A stretch of DNA of 64,000 bases from Myrica gale (Eukaryota; Streptophyta; Magnoliopsida; Fagales; Myricaceae): positions 29,091,840 to 29,155,839 of the forward strand of contig OZ005602.1 in the NCBI GenBank assembly GCA_963930655.1. Reading direction: 5' to 3'. Below, one piece after another: positions 12,723 through 24,600 of the stretch. The notes beneath the pieces were generated by a model that worked only from the letters and a program-made list of their open reading frames with translations, made no database searches and had not been told where the DNA came from. A program made the translations under genes and the position numbers. How positions within the stretch are numbered: position 1 is the first letter of the stretch; the number at the start of each line of letters is the position of its first letter.

Positions 12723-13140
12723 GTACCGAGTTTGCCAAAGTTACTCCACCTCCATCTCCAACCTTCCAAAAAAAATCACTAAGGAAAGAAAAGTTCAGAT
12801 TACTTTTGAAGTTAGATCATCAAGGTGCCCGATTTGGACCCAAATTGTAACACTGGTCTATCTAAGCCCCAGGAAAACTATGGAATTAGTCAAAGGACGA
12901 AAAAAGAGCTAGCTTTTGTCCACCCAAGTCCAACGAGCCATTGACCGGCGAATCAGAGTTCGCAGAAGAAAAAGAAAAAAAACCTTCGGGCCTGGTCAAG
13001 CGGCTATGATCCAACCCGTAAAACAACGAATCTAGAAGAGTACCTTTACCGCATTCTTTGTGTGTCGGTGATTGGAACGTCCGCCAGTTACGTACCTAGC
13101 TCCCTTAGCGTCATGGCTGACGTAGCTCTGGACTTGCTTC

Positions 13141-13147
13141 TTTATAA
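13141..13147 (+). promoter_or_regulatory. TATA box of reductase copy 3
   Basis: TTTATAA about 50 bases before the ATG and followed by AAGACAAAGAAAG, a phrase shared with copy 1. The flanking promoter (12826-13192) is alignable to that of copy 1, which lacks this box. Confidence 0.45.
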
Positions 13148-13363
13148 AGACAAAGAAAGAGTGCTTCTGGTGGGGCGGCGAGACAGAGAGAGATGATGAG
13201 TGGTGGAACAGAGAGGGTAGTGTATGTTACCGGAGCCTCAGTTCGTGACCCAAGTCAGTATGCAACAAACGTTTCTGATTGACATATCAAGCAAATTATA
13301 CCTCATTTTCATTTGTAACAGATGCTTAATTTCTGTAATTTAACGTGAACCCAGTTTAGTATC

Positions 13364-13421
13364 CCCCCGCCCCCCCCCCCCCCCCCCCGAACCCCCAACA
13401 CAAAAAAAAAAAAAAAAAACT
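13364..13421. repeat. C-run followed by A-run in intron 1 of copy 3
   Basis: A C homopolymer of more than 20 bases with one G is followed, after a short spacer, by about 18 A. This low-complexity block is absent from copies 1 and 2 and its length may be unreliable in assembly. Confidence 0.6.
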
Positions 13422-14727
13422 TCTCTTTTGCCTCGCTTTAAAGGGTTGCTGGTATCCATGCTCTTGGTAGAAGAGTTCACTTCAATAACTTTGCGGAATA
13501 TCAATTCAATGATCAAGCTGATCGTTGGCCTTTAGGATGATGCCAATTCGTCATGCGGGTTTGACAGCCACTTCAATCTGCTGCTAACTTCCTAATAATC
13601 ACCAAAAGCCAAAAGGAGTCATAATATGTGACATTTTCGCAATGTGATACTTGAATACTCCTCCTCTATGGTCTCATAAACTTGAATGTGTGCCACAGAT
13701 GACCCACAGAAAACAGAACACTTACTTGCGTTAGATGGAGCAAAGGAAAGACTTCGTTTATTCAAAGCAGACTTAGAGGAAGAAGGACCTTTCGATTCTG
13801 CCATTGATGGATGTGAGGGGGTTTTTCATACAGCAAGTCCTGTCCTTGACGATTTCACTGATCCACAGGTACATCATAATTCACTTAAAAGGATTCACTT
13901 AAACGCGAATCACAGCAAATCTCGTGTAGAGTTCCTATACATTGCTCCAAAGAATGACGGATTAATGCTCTTGGTTGTTTACCTTCATGGTAGAGGAAAC
14001 TTTCATGTCCTCTTAATAGGGTGTAGTAGTCCCCACATGCTATACTCGTCAAATTTCCGTGCTTTTGTTTGGGTGTAAGTTTGCTCTCTCATTGGTTTTC
14101 TTCAGATGAGATTACCCTCTTTGCATTTTCACTTGTTGTAAAATGCTCCTTCAGACATTCATTGCGTGCTCTTTTATCTCCAATTGTATTCTCTTTTAGC
14201 ATCTCTTTGAACTCATTCAAAATTTAAGAACGAACAACATGTCATGTATACCGTGTCCAGTTACTGTGACAGTTTACATTTCAAATCACTCTTGCATTAT
14301 TGCATATGCTAACTCAGCCAATTCATGTGATATGTTCTTTTCAGGCTGCATTAATTGATCCAGCAGTGAAGGGAACTCTTGATGTTCTTAGAGCATGTGC
14401 TAAAGTTTCCTCTTTTAAAAGAGTGATTGTAACATTCTCCATGGCCGCAGTTGCATACTCTGGAAGAACTATTGCTTCTGATGTAGTAATGGATGAGACA
14501 TGGTTTTCAGATCCGGCTATTTGTGAGAAATCAGAGGTGCACATATATGCTTATAATTTCTTATAACGTAGAATCTTCTTTTCTTTTTTTCGGAAGTTCT
14601 TCACTTAATACTACATGTGATGATTTAAGTGGGTTTTTTTTTGTAGATTATGACTTACCATATTCACACAATATGTAGTTCTGTTCTTTCTTTCCTTGTC
14701 TCTTCTGCTTTCTTCACCCCTTGATTT

Positions 14728-15027
14728 TTTCTTTCTTCAAAAGATTACAAGAGAAACAGAATCCTCAAGGGCGGATAAAAAACATCACAGTTAACCATGT
14801 CCCCGGGAATATCATTGACTCTAATCTGACCATGGATGATAGATTGAATATCTACTTGCCCACTGACATAGGAGGTGAGCTAAAATCTACACCACTTCCA
14901 ATAAAAAAATATTCCACAGAAATATTTATTGGCCATCGAAACAGAGGCTAATTCTGAGGGAAACCAAATCATCAGCAATAATTCCACCTGGTTCAAGTTC
15001 CTGCTTCAAGATCCAATTTTTTTCTTC
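14728..15027. mobile_element. Unidentified 0.3-kb insertion in intron 3 of copy 3
   Basis: Intron 3 of copy 1 runs straight through this place (CTTTCTTCAGCCCTTGATCGC). Here about 300 bp are inserted and the target is repeated on both sides: TTTCTTCACCCCTTGATT before and TTTCTTCACCCGTGATT after. The insert holds a reading frame open to 14951 with well-formed protein-like sequence (GRIKNITVNHVPGNI; MDDRLNIYLPTDIGG). I do not recognise the protein. It could be a captured exon or a retro-copied fragment. Confidence 0.5.
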
Positions 15028-15684
15028 ACCCGTGATTGCTGCCATCTTATATTATGGATGTAGCCTCCTTGGGTGAGCTTATTCAAGTTAATCCTTCCTT
15101 TTTCACATTAGTCAAAAGCATATATCACTAGACACTACTTGTTCTATTAGTTTCATTTGCTTGATCAGAAACTTAGTTCAAGTACCCAATTAATAATACA
15201 AGTATTGACGGATTGGCTGTAAGCTGTTTTAAGCTTCTTTTTTTTGTTATCTTTCTCACTGATTAATTGCACAAATCATCTGATCTCTGAACTGGATCTA
15301 AGTATTAACTTGATCAGAAACTTAGTTCAAATACCCAATTTCGAAGTGGTATGCGGCAGAAAAAAATGTGATGGTTGATCTTCTGAATTTGGGTTAGTTT
15401 TGTGACATATATTGTGTCTAACAGCAGTCTTAGAGCAGACAATAAGGTGCTTCTTTTGGTTTTGTTGTGTGACCTATATTCTCTATTCACAGCTTTAGAC
15501 ACTGGTTAAACTAATATATTGTAGCCACAAACTTTTCTTATTCTTCTCATCAGCTCTGGTATATGCTTTCAAAGACCTTAGCAGAGGAGGCTGCTTGGAA
15601 ATTTGCAAAGGAAAATGGAATTAACATGGTGACAATGAACCCTGGGTGGGTGATCGGTCTTTTCTTACAGCCAACGGTTAATGC

Positions 15685-16880
15685 TTTTTTTTTCTCGAAA
15701 CGATCATTTCATTAATAAAAACTCCTAAAACAGTGGAGTATCAGAGTCACAGTACAGAATATGAAAAGGAATGCAATTAAAATCACAAAAGCCAGTACGC
15801 TTCGAACGGGCAGCCCATTGAGCAAGTAAAAGAGCTTGCTGGTAAAGCTTCCTTGGAACCCAATGCAGTGACCACGCAGAATGAGCCTTGAACAGCAAGC
15901 GTAAAGAAGCAATGAAGTCCGCTATTTTCCAACAAGGGGTTCTAGCAGCATCCGTAACATCCTCCCAAAGCAACTTGGAGTCTGTTTCAAAAATAACAGC
16001 AGACCAACGTTTAGCAAGGCCTAGTTCCACAGCACGAGCAGCCGCCATTGCTTCACCCAATAGAGGGTCCATAGCATAAACATGCTCCATGTACACAGTA
16101 CAGAGAGAGCTGGAGTAGTCTCGACAAGAGACAGCTATGTACGATCCGGATTGACGTATTGCCACGTCAAAATTGATCTTCAATTGGTTAGGTCCCGGAG
16201 GAACCCAACAAAGAGCCGTTTTGAGTCTTGCATCAACCAAGCTGCTGAATGTTCTGAGAAACGCCGAGATAAAGATCGCTGTAATTCTGATGCAACCACA
16301 GGACAAGCTTCATGAAATGCTTTATTGCGAGAGTACCAAAGGACATCCAAAATGAGAGCTGCATTTAGCATGAAAGAAGGAATAGAGAGCGGTCTAATGC
16401 CCAGGATAGAATCAGCATTAAGTAATATATGAATCCATTCACCCATTGAAGAAACCGGTATCCTGGAAATATCCAAAGCCCAAGTAGAAGTGTTCCAGAG
16501 TAATCTGGCCATAGTGCAATCGTGGAAAAGATGTACCGCCGTTTCAGGATACTGCCCACAACAGATACATTGAAGATGAGGCTCATCATTGTTGTCATGT
16601 CTTCTGAACTCAGGAACGCGAACGGGTACAGCTTCCGCTGCAACTTTCCACCAGAGGAGTTTCAAGCGATCTTGTAATTGGAGTTTCCACAGCTTAGACC
16701 AGTCCCGCTCCTGAAGGAAAACCCGAGAAGACCTCCTTAGTGATTGAGCCGAGAGAACTGCTCCCTTAACTGAAAAGGAGTCATGAGGGTCCAATGTCCA
16801 GATTATAGAGTCTTCCTGAAGAGGGTGAGGAGGGGGCATGCGAAGGATAAAATCCACTGAAGCTTCAGAAAAGAGGGATT
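15685..16880 (-). mobile_element. 5'-truncated L1-type LINE inside exon 4 of copy 3
   Basis: Inserted on the minus strand. The A-tail appears as a T-run at 15685-15693. The target CAAC(G/A)GTTAATGC is duplicated at 15672-15684 and 16881-16893 with one mismatch. Minus-strand frames encode the reverse-transcriptase zinc-binding region (about 16740-16480; WKLQLQDRLKLLWWKV, then CICCG...HLFHDC) and an RNase H domain (about 16250-15790; acidic residues in INFDVA, LLGEAM and FETDSK). The two domains lie in different frames, so one frameshift separates them near 16200-16260. The upstream reverse transcriptase and endonuclease are missing, as usual for 5' truncation. Confidence 0.85.
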
Positions 16881-17769
16881 CAACAGTTAATGCAACTGTG
16901 AAGCCAATTCTCAAATTTGTAAACGGTACTCTCCTCAGCTCGTGAGATTGTTGCTTACCTTTCTGGTTGAACATTTCAAGTATTTGCTTTTATCAAATGA
17001 AATAAACTCTACTGAAGAACATGCCGATAGTTCTTGAACCAGATGGCATCTCTTCCCCCTTAGATGACAGGAAGAAGGTGCAACCATAGGTTCATACTAT
17101 GAAAGAAAAAACTGCCTAGACCAGAACAGGGATGCAATTATATGGAGTTCTGAGGTTGATATCTGAACGTTCTGTTAATTCTTCTTCTCCTCGTTCATAG
17201 AATAGTACTTGATACCACAGAAACGCCACAAGTCTTACTTCTGTCGCTTCAACTACTATGCATCTTCTTATGTTATATTTCTCTTCTTGAAACTATTGGA
17301 ATAACAAATGTGGCTTGCAGCTTTTCTTTTGACTGTAAAAGATGAAATGGTTTTCTTTTATTTTGTATAAAATTAAAGAGAAATTTTGTTCTCTGATAAT
17401 GTCAATATTTGAAGGCGATCAAGCTGTCGTAAATGCAGACAGATTCTTTGAAAGTAATCTTATATCTCAAAATCTCTGAAATATTTTCATTTCTCCAACA
17501 GAGCGGTACTCTGTAGTTCCTTCCCTCTTCTAAACGAGGCAATCTTCGGTGATGAAAGCAGTTGACAGTTTGTCTTGTGTAGGGGCCGAAAGAACTCTGG
17601 ATATACAGGGCTTATGGGTGGATGTTAGAGATATTGCTAATGCGCATATACTCGCCTATGAGAATCCATCAGCTAATGGAAGCTATTGCATAGTTGCATC
17701 AACTATCTCCTGTTCTTGGGTTATGAAGATTTTGCGTGAACTCTACCCTACTCTGAACCTTCCTGAAAA

Positions 17770-19428
17770 GTAAGCTATATATCCACATAAACATCAATAG
17801 AACCATCATGCCAATTTTCATTTTCCTCAAGTTTCCCCATTGAAGCTTTGATCTATACCTTCATGCCTAGTCTAAGGACAAACAGATAAATTCTGAGTTT
17901 TTGAGTTGCTCGGTTACCTCAAACTGATTGTTTTAAACTTCAACTTTGCTTATTTACAACTAAAAGCATCCAAGATGCTCGGGATTGAAATATATGGCCT
18001 GCCAATAGGAAGTCTGTGTGACTCGGAAAGTTTATAATTCAAAATTTCTAAATCTCAAGTGATTTGCATATTTTAGACCAACTGAAGTTACTGAAGCCTC
18101 CGCTACCAAGGTTATGTTTGTTTCCTACAATTTTTTTCAGGATTCAAATATATTTATAAAACTACTATCGAACATATTCAGAATTCAAACACAAACATCA
18201 ATACATTTTACACAATCTCCGACAACTTTTTATTTTTTTATTCAACATAAATTTTCTCTCTCTATAGTTTTTCACATAACTCCAATATTTTTTTATTAAA
18301 CAATTACATCAAATCATTTCTCTTTCTACTATACACAAACACCAATGAAATACTATTCAACATAAATATTCACAACTTCTCTAAAATCCTACCAATATAT
18401 TTTGTAGACTCTATAATGATATTTCTTCACAAAATGCCATATTCAAGAATAACCATAAAACTATGCCGAACCCCTTTTGCAAATCAGATCACGGCCATAT
18501 TCAAGAGAGCTGAGATTTTTTATTTTAGCAAATCAGATCACGGCTAACAAATTTATTCAAGAATGTGTGCATATGAGAAAATAAACAACATACTCATTAC
18601 TCATGATAAACTCAAAGGCTATGTTTGGTTAACAAACTCAAAGACTTGCCAATTCGACAGGAAAAAAAACAGATGAGAAATGAAAGACTTTTAGAGTGTG
18701 TTCGGTTAAGGTGTTTTGTGAGGATTTTTTGTGTTTTGAAAATTTTTATGTGATGTTAACTTTATTGGTATGCATGTTGTAGTTATATTTATGTGGTGTG
18801 AAAAATGATATTTGGTTATAGAATCTTGAAGATTCATGCTAAACGAACAGCCAAGCCAATCAAAGACCAAACATACGGAAAAAAGGCTACGTGGCCTCGG
18901 TAACTTTTAAAAACATTACTGAATTGGGGCTTTACAGGAGCCCTTCATGGGAATCGGAATTTCGGCATCCGGTCTATACCGGTTACAGTAAAATGGCCTA
19001 AATTTTAAGAACTCTGGGAAGGGCGGTACCAAAAACCGGAATTTCCCTTGATTTTTAAAAAAAATGTAAAACTGCATTTTTTAAAATTGTTTTAGATTTT
19101 TTATAATATCTTTTAATATATTTTCTAATATTATTGATTTTGAATCTCTTAAATTTTTCATTTTCGAAATGTTCCAAAGGTATTACAACTAAATTTGTAT
19201 TAACATGACCTAAAATAAGCCTTAATATGAAAAAAATGGGACAAATGTAAAAAAAAAAAAATACAATATAAATGCTAAAACAGATAGTATAAATGCTGGA
19301 CAGTAATCTGACCCGATCGATCGGGTCGGATACGGGGCGGCGAGTCGGATAAGCGGTTGCCTGCATAGCCCGGGCTTAGGCTGAGTAGAGCAGAAAAGGT
19401 CGCGTGCGTGACTCGAGAGAGTGAGAGG
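17770..19428. other. Spacer between copies 3 and 4
   Basis: 17770-18023 is intron-5-like sequence of copy 3. After that come a MITE (18112-18440), AT-rich DNA and, at about 18950-19060, CCGG/GGAATTTC-rich sequence resembling the inner part of the 36-kb hAT-type element. A partial duplicate of the copy-4 start lies at about 19386-19413. No intact gene. Confidence 0.4.
18112..18440 (-). mobile_element. MITE, family A (copy 2)
   Basis: The reverse complement is closely similar to 7300-7716, and its inner end (TTTAGAGAAGTTGTGAATAT on the minus strand, about 18365-18390) matches the last bases of this window. Non-coding, AT-rich. Confidence 0.5.
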
Positions 19429-22400
19429 ATGAGTGGAGCAGAGAAGGTAGTGTGCGTGACTGGAGGTTCGGGTTACATAGCATCATCGCTGGTGAACCTC
19501 CTGCTCCAACGTGGGTATACTGTCAAAGCCACAGTTCGTGACCCAAGTCAGCTTTCTCTCTCTTTCTCCCTCCCTCTATTTGTATCACTTTTTCTTTTCT
19601 TTTCTTTTGGAATGTTAAAGCCACAGTTCGTGACCATGTCTTGGCGTAATTTGAATCCGGGTTTGATAAGTCTTGCTTCAGCCACTTTTCAATTCCAATT
19701 TAAGACGTTTTCTTGTCATTTCTTTTACTATTAAGGTTCTTGGCATTTCAGATGAGTTTTGTATGCATATGGTTTTGACAAGTAAACCCTGTCTAGCGGG
19801 AAAAAACTTAGAAAATATAAATACCGTTTGTTGCTAGGGATGTGCAAGGAACGCAACCAAACTGTTAAAAGCACCAGACCTATGTTATTTGTTCAATTTA
19901 AACTTTAGAGAGTGAACGTGGTGACCGAGGTTCCGGAAAGAAAGAGGAGAAAACGAGGCTATAAGGCTATTTCGCAATTGTGATCCTGCTTAGTTACCAC
20001 AAAATGTAAACTCACCTGTATTTTAGCACTATGCGTTTTCCTTTATTCTACTAATTGAATTTAAGTAGGAAAGGATGGGTGGGTGAGGCTATAAACGGCC
20101 CCCCTACAAATTGAAAAAAAGAAGTAAAAACCGACTCGATATGCAATTTTCTAGTAACAAATTGTCTGCGTTTATTAACCATGGAAATGGTACCCTAGGA
20201 GGCTTATCATTCCTTCATCCAATTTTTACGATATCCCTTTTTATCCTGTAAGCTGCTTATCATGTTATTCATAGTGGATTTGTGCACACAAATACACGCA
20301 GTGGGATCATAAACATGTTACCTCTTACAAAATTTATCTGGTGAATCTCTGATCTGTCATCTTAAGAATGACAGTTCCGTTCATCATAGCATAGTCCATC
20401 TTACACATTATGTAAAAGTTGATGTACCTGGTAATTGTTCACCCTTGTATTGGATTTGAAGTGGGTTTCATATATTTTTGGTGTGGTGATTGATATTACT
20501 AACTTAGCAGTTAGCATTATAGATGGAATTTTTGCATATATATTCCACAGATGATCCAAAGAAAACAGAGCATTTACTTGCACTTGATGGAGCTAAGGAA
20601 AGACTTCAGTTATTCAAAGCAGATTTGCTGGAAGAAGGATGCTTTGATCTCGTTGTTGAAGGATGCCAAGGTGTTTTTCATACAGCATCCCCTGTTTTTT
20701 TCGCAGCCAGTAACCCACAGGTTCGTCCATGATATTATGTTTACTGTCTAATGCATGGTATAAGCAACAAGACATTCCTGCTTTTTGCCTCCAATATGCC
20801 GAATTATTGCTTTTTTTAATTATTTAAAAAAAACCTTAAAAGCACCATAGGCCAGCTCCCTTGCTTCAGCAACCTGTGATTCTTGCTTTGATATTGTGTC
20901 TTGGCCAAAAGAATCAATCCCAGGCCACAGTAACGAAGCATTATATGGGATAAAATTGGGTAGAAAAAATCAAGAATTTACACTTGACTATGAAGAGAGT
21001 TATGACGCCTTAATCCAGTAAGTGGGAAATCAATGAGAAAAGTTTTTCAATACAGGGTAACCTAGGAAGTTGTAAAAGGAGAATCATTAACATTGGCAAT
21101 GAACTGCATCCATGTCCTGGAGGAAATATATACTCCTAGGAAACATATATATGTCAAGGCTTTTAAAAGATCTAACTATTTTATTATTTTAATGCAGCTT
21201 AAAGGAAGAGGATGTTTTATTCTTACCACATTGTAATCTGCAGTTGTTCAACATTTCCGGAACCAACAATTGTTGCATGTAATGCTTCTAGGTTGAAAGT
21301 TATGAAAGTATATGCTTGAATGTCTACGCAGAAATTGCACATAAGAGATCAGAGAAGTTACCATGTCATGCAAGAACAAGATTAGTACACAATAAAATAG
21401 CTGAAAAAACATGTATTCTATTTGTGCGAACATTATTATCCTTTTCACAGCATGCATTCATAAATTTATTCTTATGGTGCTAGTTCTGCATTTTGTCTTA
21501 TTGTTCAGTCAGAACTAATTGATCCAGCAGTGAAGGGAACTCTTAACGTTCTTAGGTCGTGTGCAAAAGTTCCTTCTATCAAGAGAGTGGTTATAACAGC
21601 TTCTATGGCTTCAGTTATGTTCAACGGGAAACCTCTGACCCCTGATGTGGTTATTGATGAGACGTGGTTTTCGGATACAGTTAGATGTGAAGAGCTGAAG
21701 GTGCATATACGAGACATTCTGTAGTTTCTCACATCACTTTATCAAGTTTTTCTTTATTTACACTCTTATATTCAGTTGAAATCAAGATCTGGATTTTCCA
21801 ATCAACGGTAGAATATTTAATGTCTTGCAATTTATATTTGTAATTTATGTCTTTGTGTCTATGTTAAGAATTTTCTTGTGTGTGATGAAATAAATGTATA
21901 TTAGCTCGGGAAACATTGGAGAAGAGCAGCACAATATGTCATGTTTTTTCTCCAGTCAAGGTGGTCGCTGCTGTTACTTTGCTTTCTCAGTTATATATGC
22001 ATATCAAATTTTAAGCTCTTTTTACTTTTTTTTTTCTTATGATTTTTAAACTAGTTTTGACTTTATTTTGTTGGACAAGATTATTAATTCCAGTTTCATG
22101 ATTCTCTAGAAAATACATCAGGGGTGGATCAGAGCTTCTATTCTTATCTTAATGAAATCAGACACATGTTGATGATTTTGTATTTAGGTAATTTAATTCC
22201 TTCAACCAAGAAAAGATCACCCATTTCAAGGTTTTGGGGTCCTTTCTTTTCCTTTCAGAATTGGTATGCACTCTCAAAAACCTTAGCTGAGGAGTCTGCT
22301 TGGAAATTCTCTGAAGACCATGGCATTGACTTGGTAGCAATATGTCCAGGCTTCGTCATTGGCCCACTTATACAGCCAGCTCCAACTTTCAGTATTGAAG

Positions 22401-24174
22401 GCTTTCTGAACCTCATGAAAGGTATTCCTTTACAACTTAAACAGCATTATTTGGATTTCATTTATTCGTACAGAATTATAAATATCAACTTTAGGAAGAA
22501 AGATAGCGTGCAACTGGTATGAGAGATTTAAAGATACAAAAAAGTAATCATATTCTCTCAATTTTTCTTCTTCAAGTGTCTTACTAATTGAGGTGGCATA
22601 AGAAAAGGTTAGAAATGGTTCAGTGGATTCTGACAATTAGTGAACATGACCTGTTCCACTAAATTGTATGTGCTAGAACCCTTTACTGGACTCTACCAGC
22701 ATGGATCCAATGGTGGAGTATCTCTTTGTTTCTTTGGTGATGGGTAATTGTTTTCTGTGTTTTCCAGACCTTCTATTAGGATCAGAAGTTTTTTCTTTAG
22801 GAATTCTCAGTTCCCTTCTCTCTCTCTCTCTCTCTCTCTGCAGGAAATCAAACATTTCCTGACGGAATTTATCGATTTGTCGATATTAGAAATGTTGTCG
22901 ATGCACATATCCAGGCATTTGAGACTCCTGCTGCTAGTGGCAGATATTGTGTAGTTGGAAGAGTTGTACACTATTCTGAGGCTTTCAAGATACTGCAGAC
23001 AATTTGCCCAAGTTTGCATCTTCCTGAAAAGTAAGTTCATTACTTAAGAGTCCTATATTGGTTCATAGTCAGTGGCAAGTAAATTCATTGTACGTATTAC
23101 TATTGAGCAGGCCAGGTTATGTAATATGTTTTGGTATCAATTTTCATTTCTTCAGGGAGTTATGTTACGTCGAACATTCTTAAGCATTCAATTCCTCCTT
23201 CATTTTCTTTCATATCATATAAATAATAATTCTAAATCATTTATTTGACTAGATTAAGGTGGTGTTTGATTGTAAAAATTTTGGGGTGGTTGAAATTTTG
23301 GATTATGGGAGTTTGTGAAAAAGTTGAGATATTTTATGGGAGTTGGTGAAAAAGTAAAGAGAGATAAGATTTCAATTAATAATATTATGAAAAAGAATAA
23401 TTTGATAGAGAGAGATAGATTATTTCATAATTTTTTTAATCAGGCCCAAAATTTGGCACTTAAACACCACCTAAGTTGCTAGGACAAGGGAAAGGTAATC
23501 TGGGAAGTTGGTCTTGGAGCGGCACGGTTACAAGGAATAATTGAAAGATAAAACTGCCTCTATAGTTTATAGTAAGAAAATCATGCAGGGGCTTAGATTT
23601 AGTAGCTAGTAATATTGTTATATTAGTCATGAAGCCTCCCTCACGTGGTTGTGCATTCAAAACAGTAAAGAGTTTCAAACTATATGGGAAAACAAAGACC
23701 TACAATTCTACGATATTGCAGTTGAGGTTTCAACTATTTTGTCCAGAACCTGTGAGGTCCTTGTGCCTAATGAGGAGAGAGAATGAAAGCCAAGCGAGGT
23801 TTGAGATCCTGCCCTGAGAACTCGGAAATAGGAAAGGGGGAAATTTTCTTATTTGAGTGGGAGGATCTCTGTATGAGCACGTTTTGTTTTTCCTCCTTTC
23901 ATTTGAAGACTACTTGTGAATGCAAAACATCCCAATTGTTTTTTTAATCCAAAAAACAATTGGGATGTATTTGTACTCCAAAAATGCAACAGCAAAGAAG
24001 GATCTTATATGTATTTCAAAATTTTCCAGATTTGAAGATGACAAGCCTTCATTGCCAGTCTACAAGGTATCCCAAGACAGAGCCAGAAGTTTGGGCATTG
24101 ACTTCATTCCTCTGGAAGTGAGTCTTAGGGACACTGTTGAAAGCTTGAAGGAGAAGGGCTTCCTCATGTTCTGA
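19429..24174 (+). CDS. CCR-like/phenylacetaldehyde-reductase-like SDR, copy 4
   Basis: Six exons: 19429-19546, 20551-20720, 21509-21700, 22259-22421, 22844-23030, 24030-24174 (975 nt, 324 residues). TGGSGYIA is at residues 11-18, and the catalytic Ser-Tyr-Lys are S128 (ITASMASV), Y163 and K167 (NWYALSK). This is the most divergent copy: exons 4-5 read [17 protein letters not shown] and [16 protein letters not shown], closer to single-copy relatives in other plants than to copies 1-3, so it may be the older locus from which the others arose. A GTG 21 bases upstream is in frame, but the ATG matches the family start. Intron 4 ends in a (CT)n microsatellite that serves as the polypyrimidine tract. 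Intron 5 is long (about 1 kb) and holds a Harbinger-type MITE. Confidence 0.9.
22816..22839 (+). repeat. (CT)n microsatellite at the exon 5 acceptor of copy 4
   Basis: About 12 CT units run directly into CTGCAG at the 3' splice site (exon 5 starts at 22844). It doubles as the polypyrimidine tract. Confidence 0.75.
23258..23471. mobile_element. Harbinger/Tourist-type MITE, family B
   Basis: Perfect terminal inverted GGTGGTGTTT/AAACACCACC with TAA on both sides (23255-23257 and 23472-23474). 214 bp, non-coding, in intron 5 of reductase copy 4. The internal GGTGAAAAAGTAAAGAGAG block is shared with related elements near 35.4, 42.3 and 47.9 kb. Confidence 0.8.
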
Positions 24175-24600
24175 ATTATGCTGTTAAAAGGGCAGTCATG
24201 CAAATGAGTTGTACAATTTGTTTATGGTCGTCCTTCCCATCATTTGCACTTTATATACTCTTATGTTTTGCTAATCTTGGAACTTTCTTTAATTAGGGAA
24301 ACTGTCTATCCAACTTGTTCTTCCCTAATTGCTCATCTCCCATTGGTAAGGTTCTTTCATAACTTCAATGGGTTGGATGTGTCTCGCAAAAACTCTTTTT
24401 TTTTTAGGCATGCATGTATTCCGCCAGTGGTTGACCATCCTTGAAAGCTCATTGTCCAAGGCATTCTCTGACCTTTGATTGGATCACTTGGGACACTTGC
24501 TGTTCTCCTTCCTTTCAGTTTTGACGGACGTATCTCATGCTTTATTTTACAGTGAAATATATATCAATAAGTAAATTCATCTAGCCCTCTCTCTCTCTCT
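24175..24600. other. 3' flank of copy 4
   Basis: Presumed 3' UTR and flank. No canonical AATAAA is seen close to the stop, and no other gene. Confidence 0.35.

Larger units (their letters stand above)
13193..17769 (+). pseudogene. CCR-like reductase, copy 3 (pseudogene)
   Basis: Recognisable exons: 13193/13196-13253, 13699-13868, 14345-14536, 15554-15684 continued at 16894-16925, and 17583-17769. Exon 1 is 63 nt shorter than in copy 2: TGA is followed directly by SVRDP, so 21 residues with the glycine-rich NADP loop are gone in frame. A LINE (15685-16880) splits exon 4. Exon 6 is absent: intron 5 aligns with copy 1 to about 18023, then diverges into other sequence. Exons 2, 3 and 5 remain open, with good splice sites and family residues. 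One notable change is VTFSMAAV in place of VTSSMAAV; the catalytic second Ser is kept. The gene cannot give an active reductase; a short transcript is possible. Confidence 0.85.

Noticed and set aside
1745-24174. Bona fide lignin cinnamoyl-CoA reductase genes
   Set aside because: The NWYCYGK signature is replaced by (R/L/N)WY(T/M/A)LSK, so they are CCR-like rather than true CCR.
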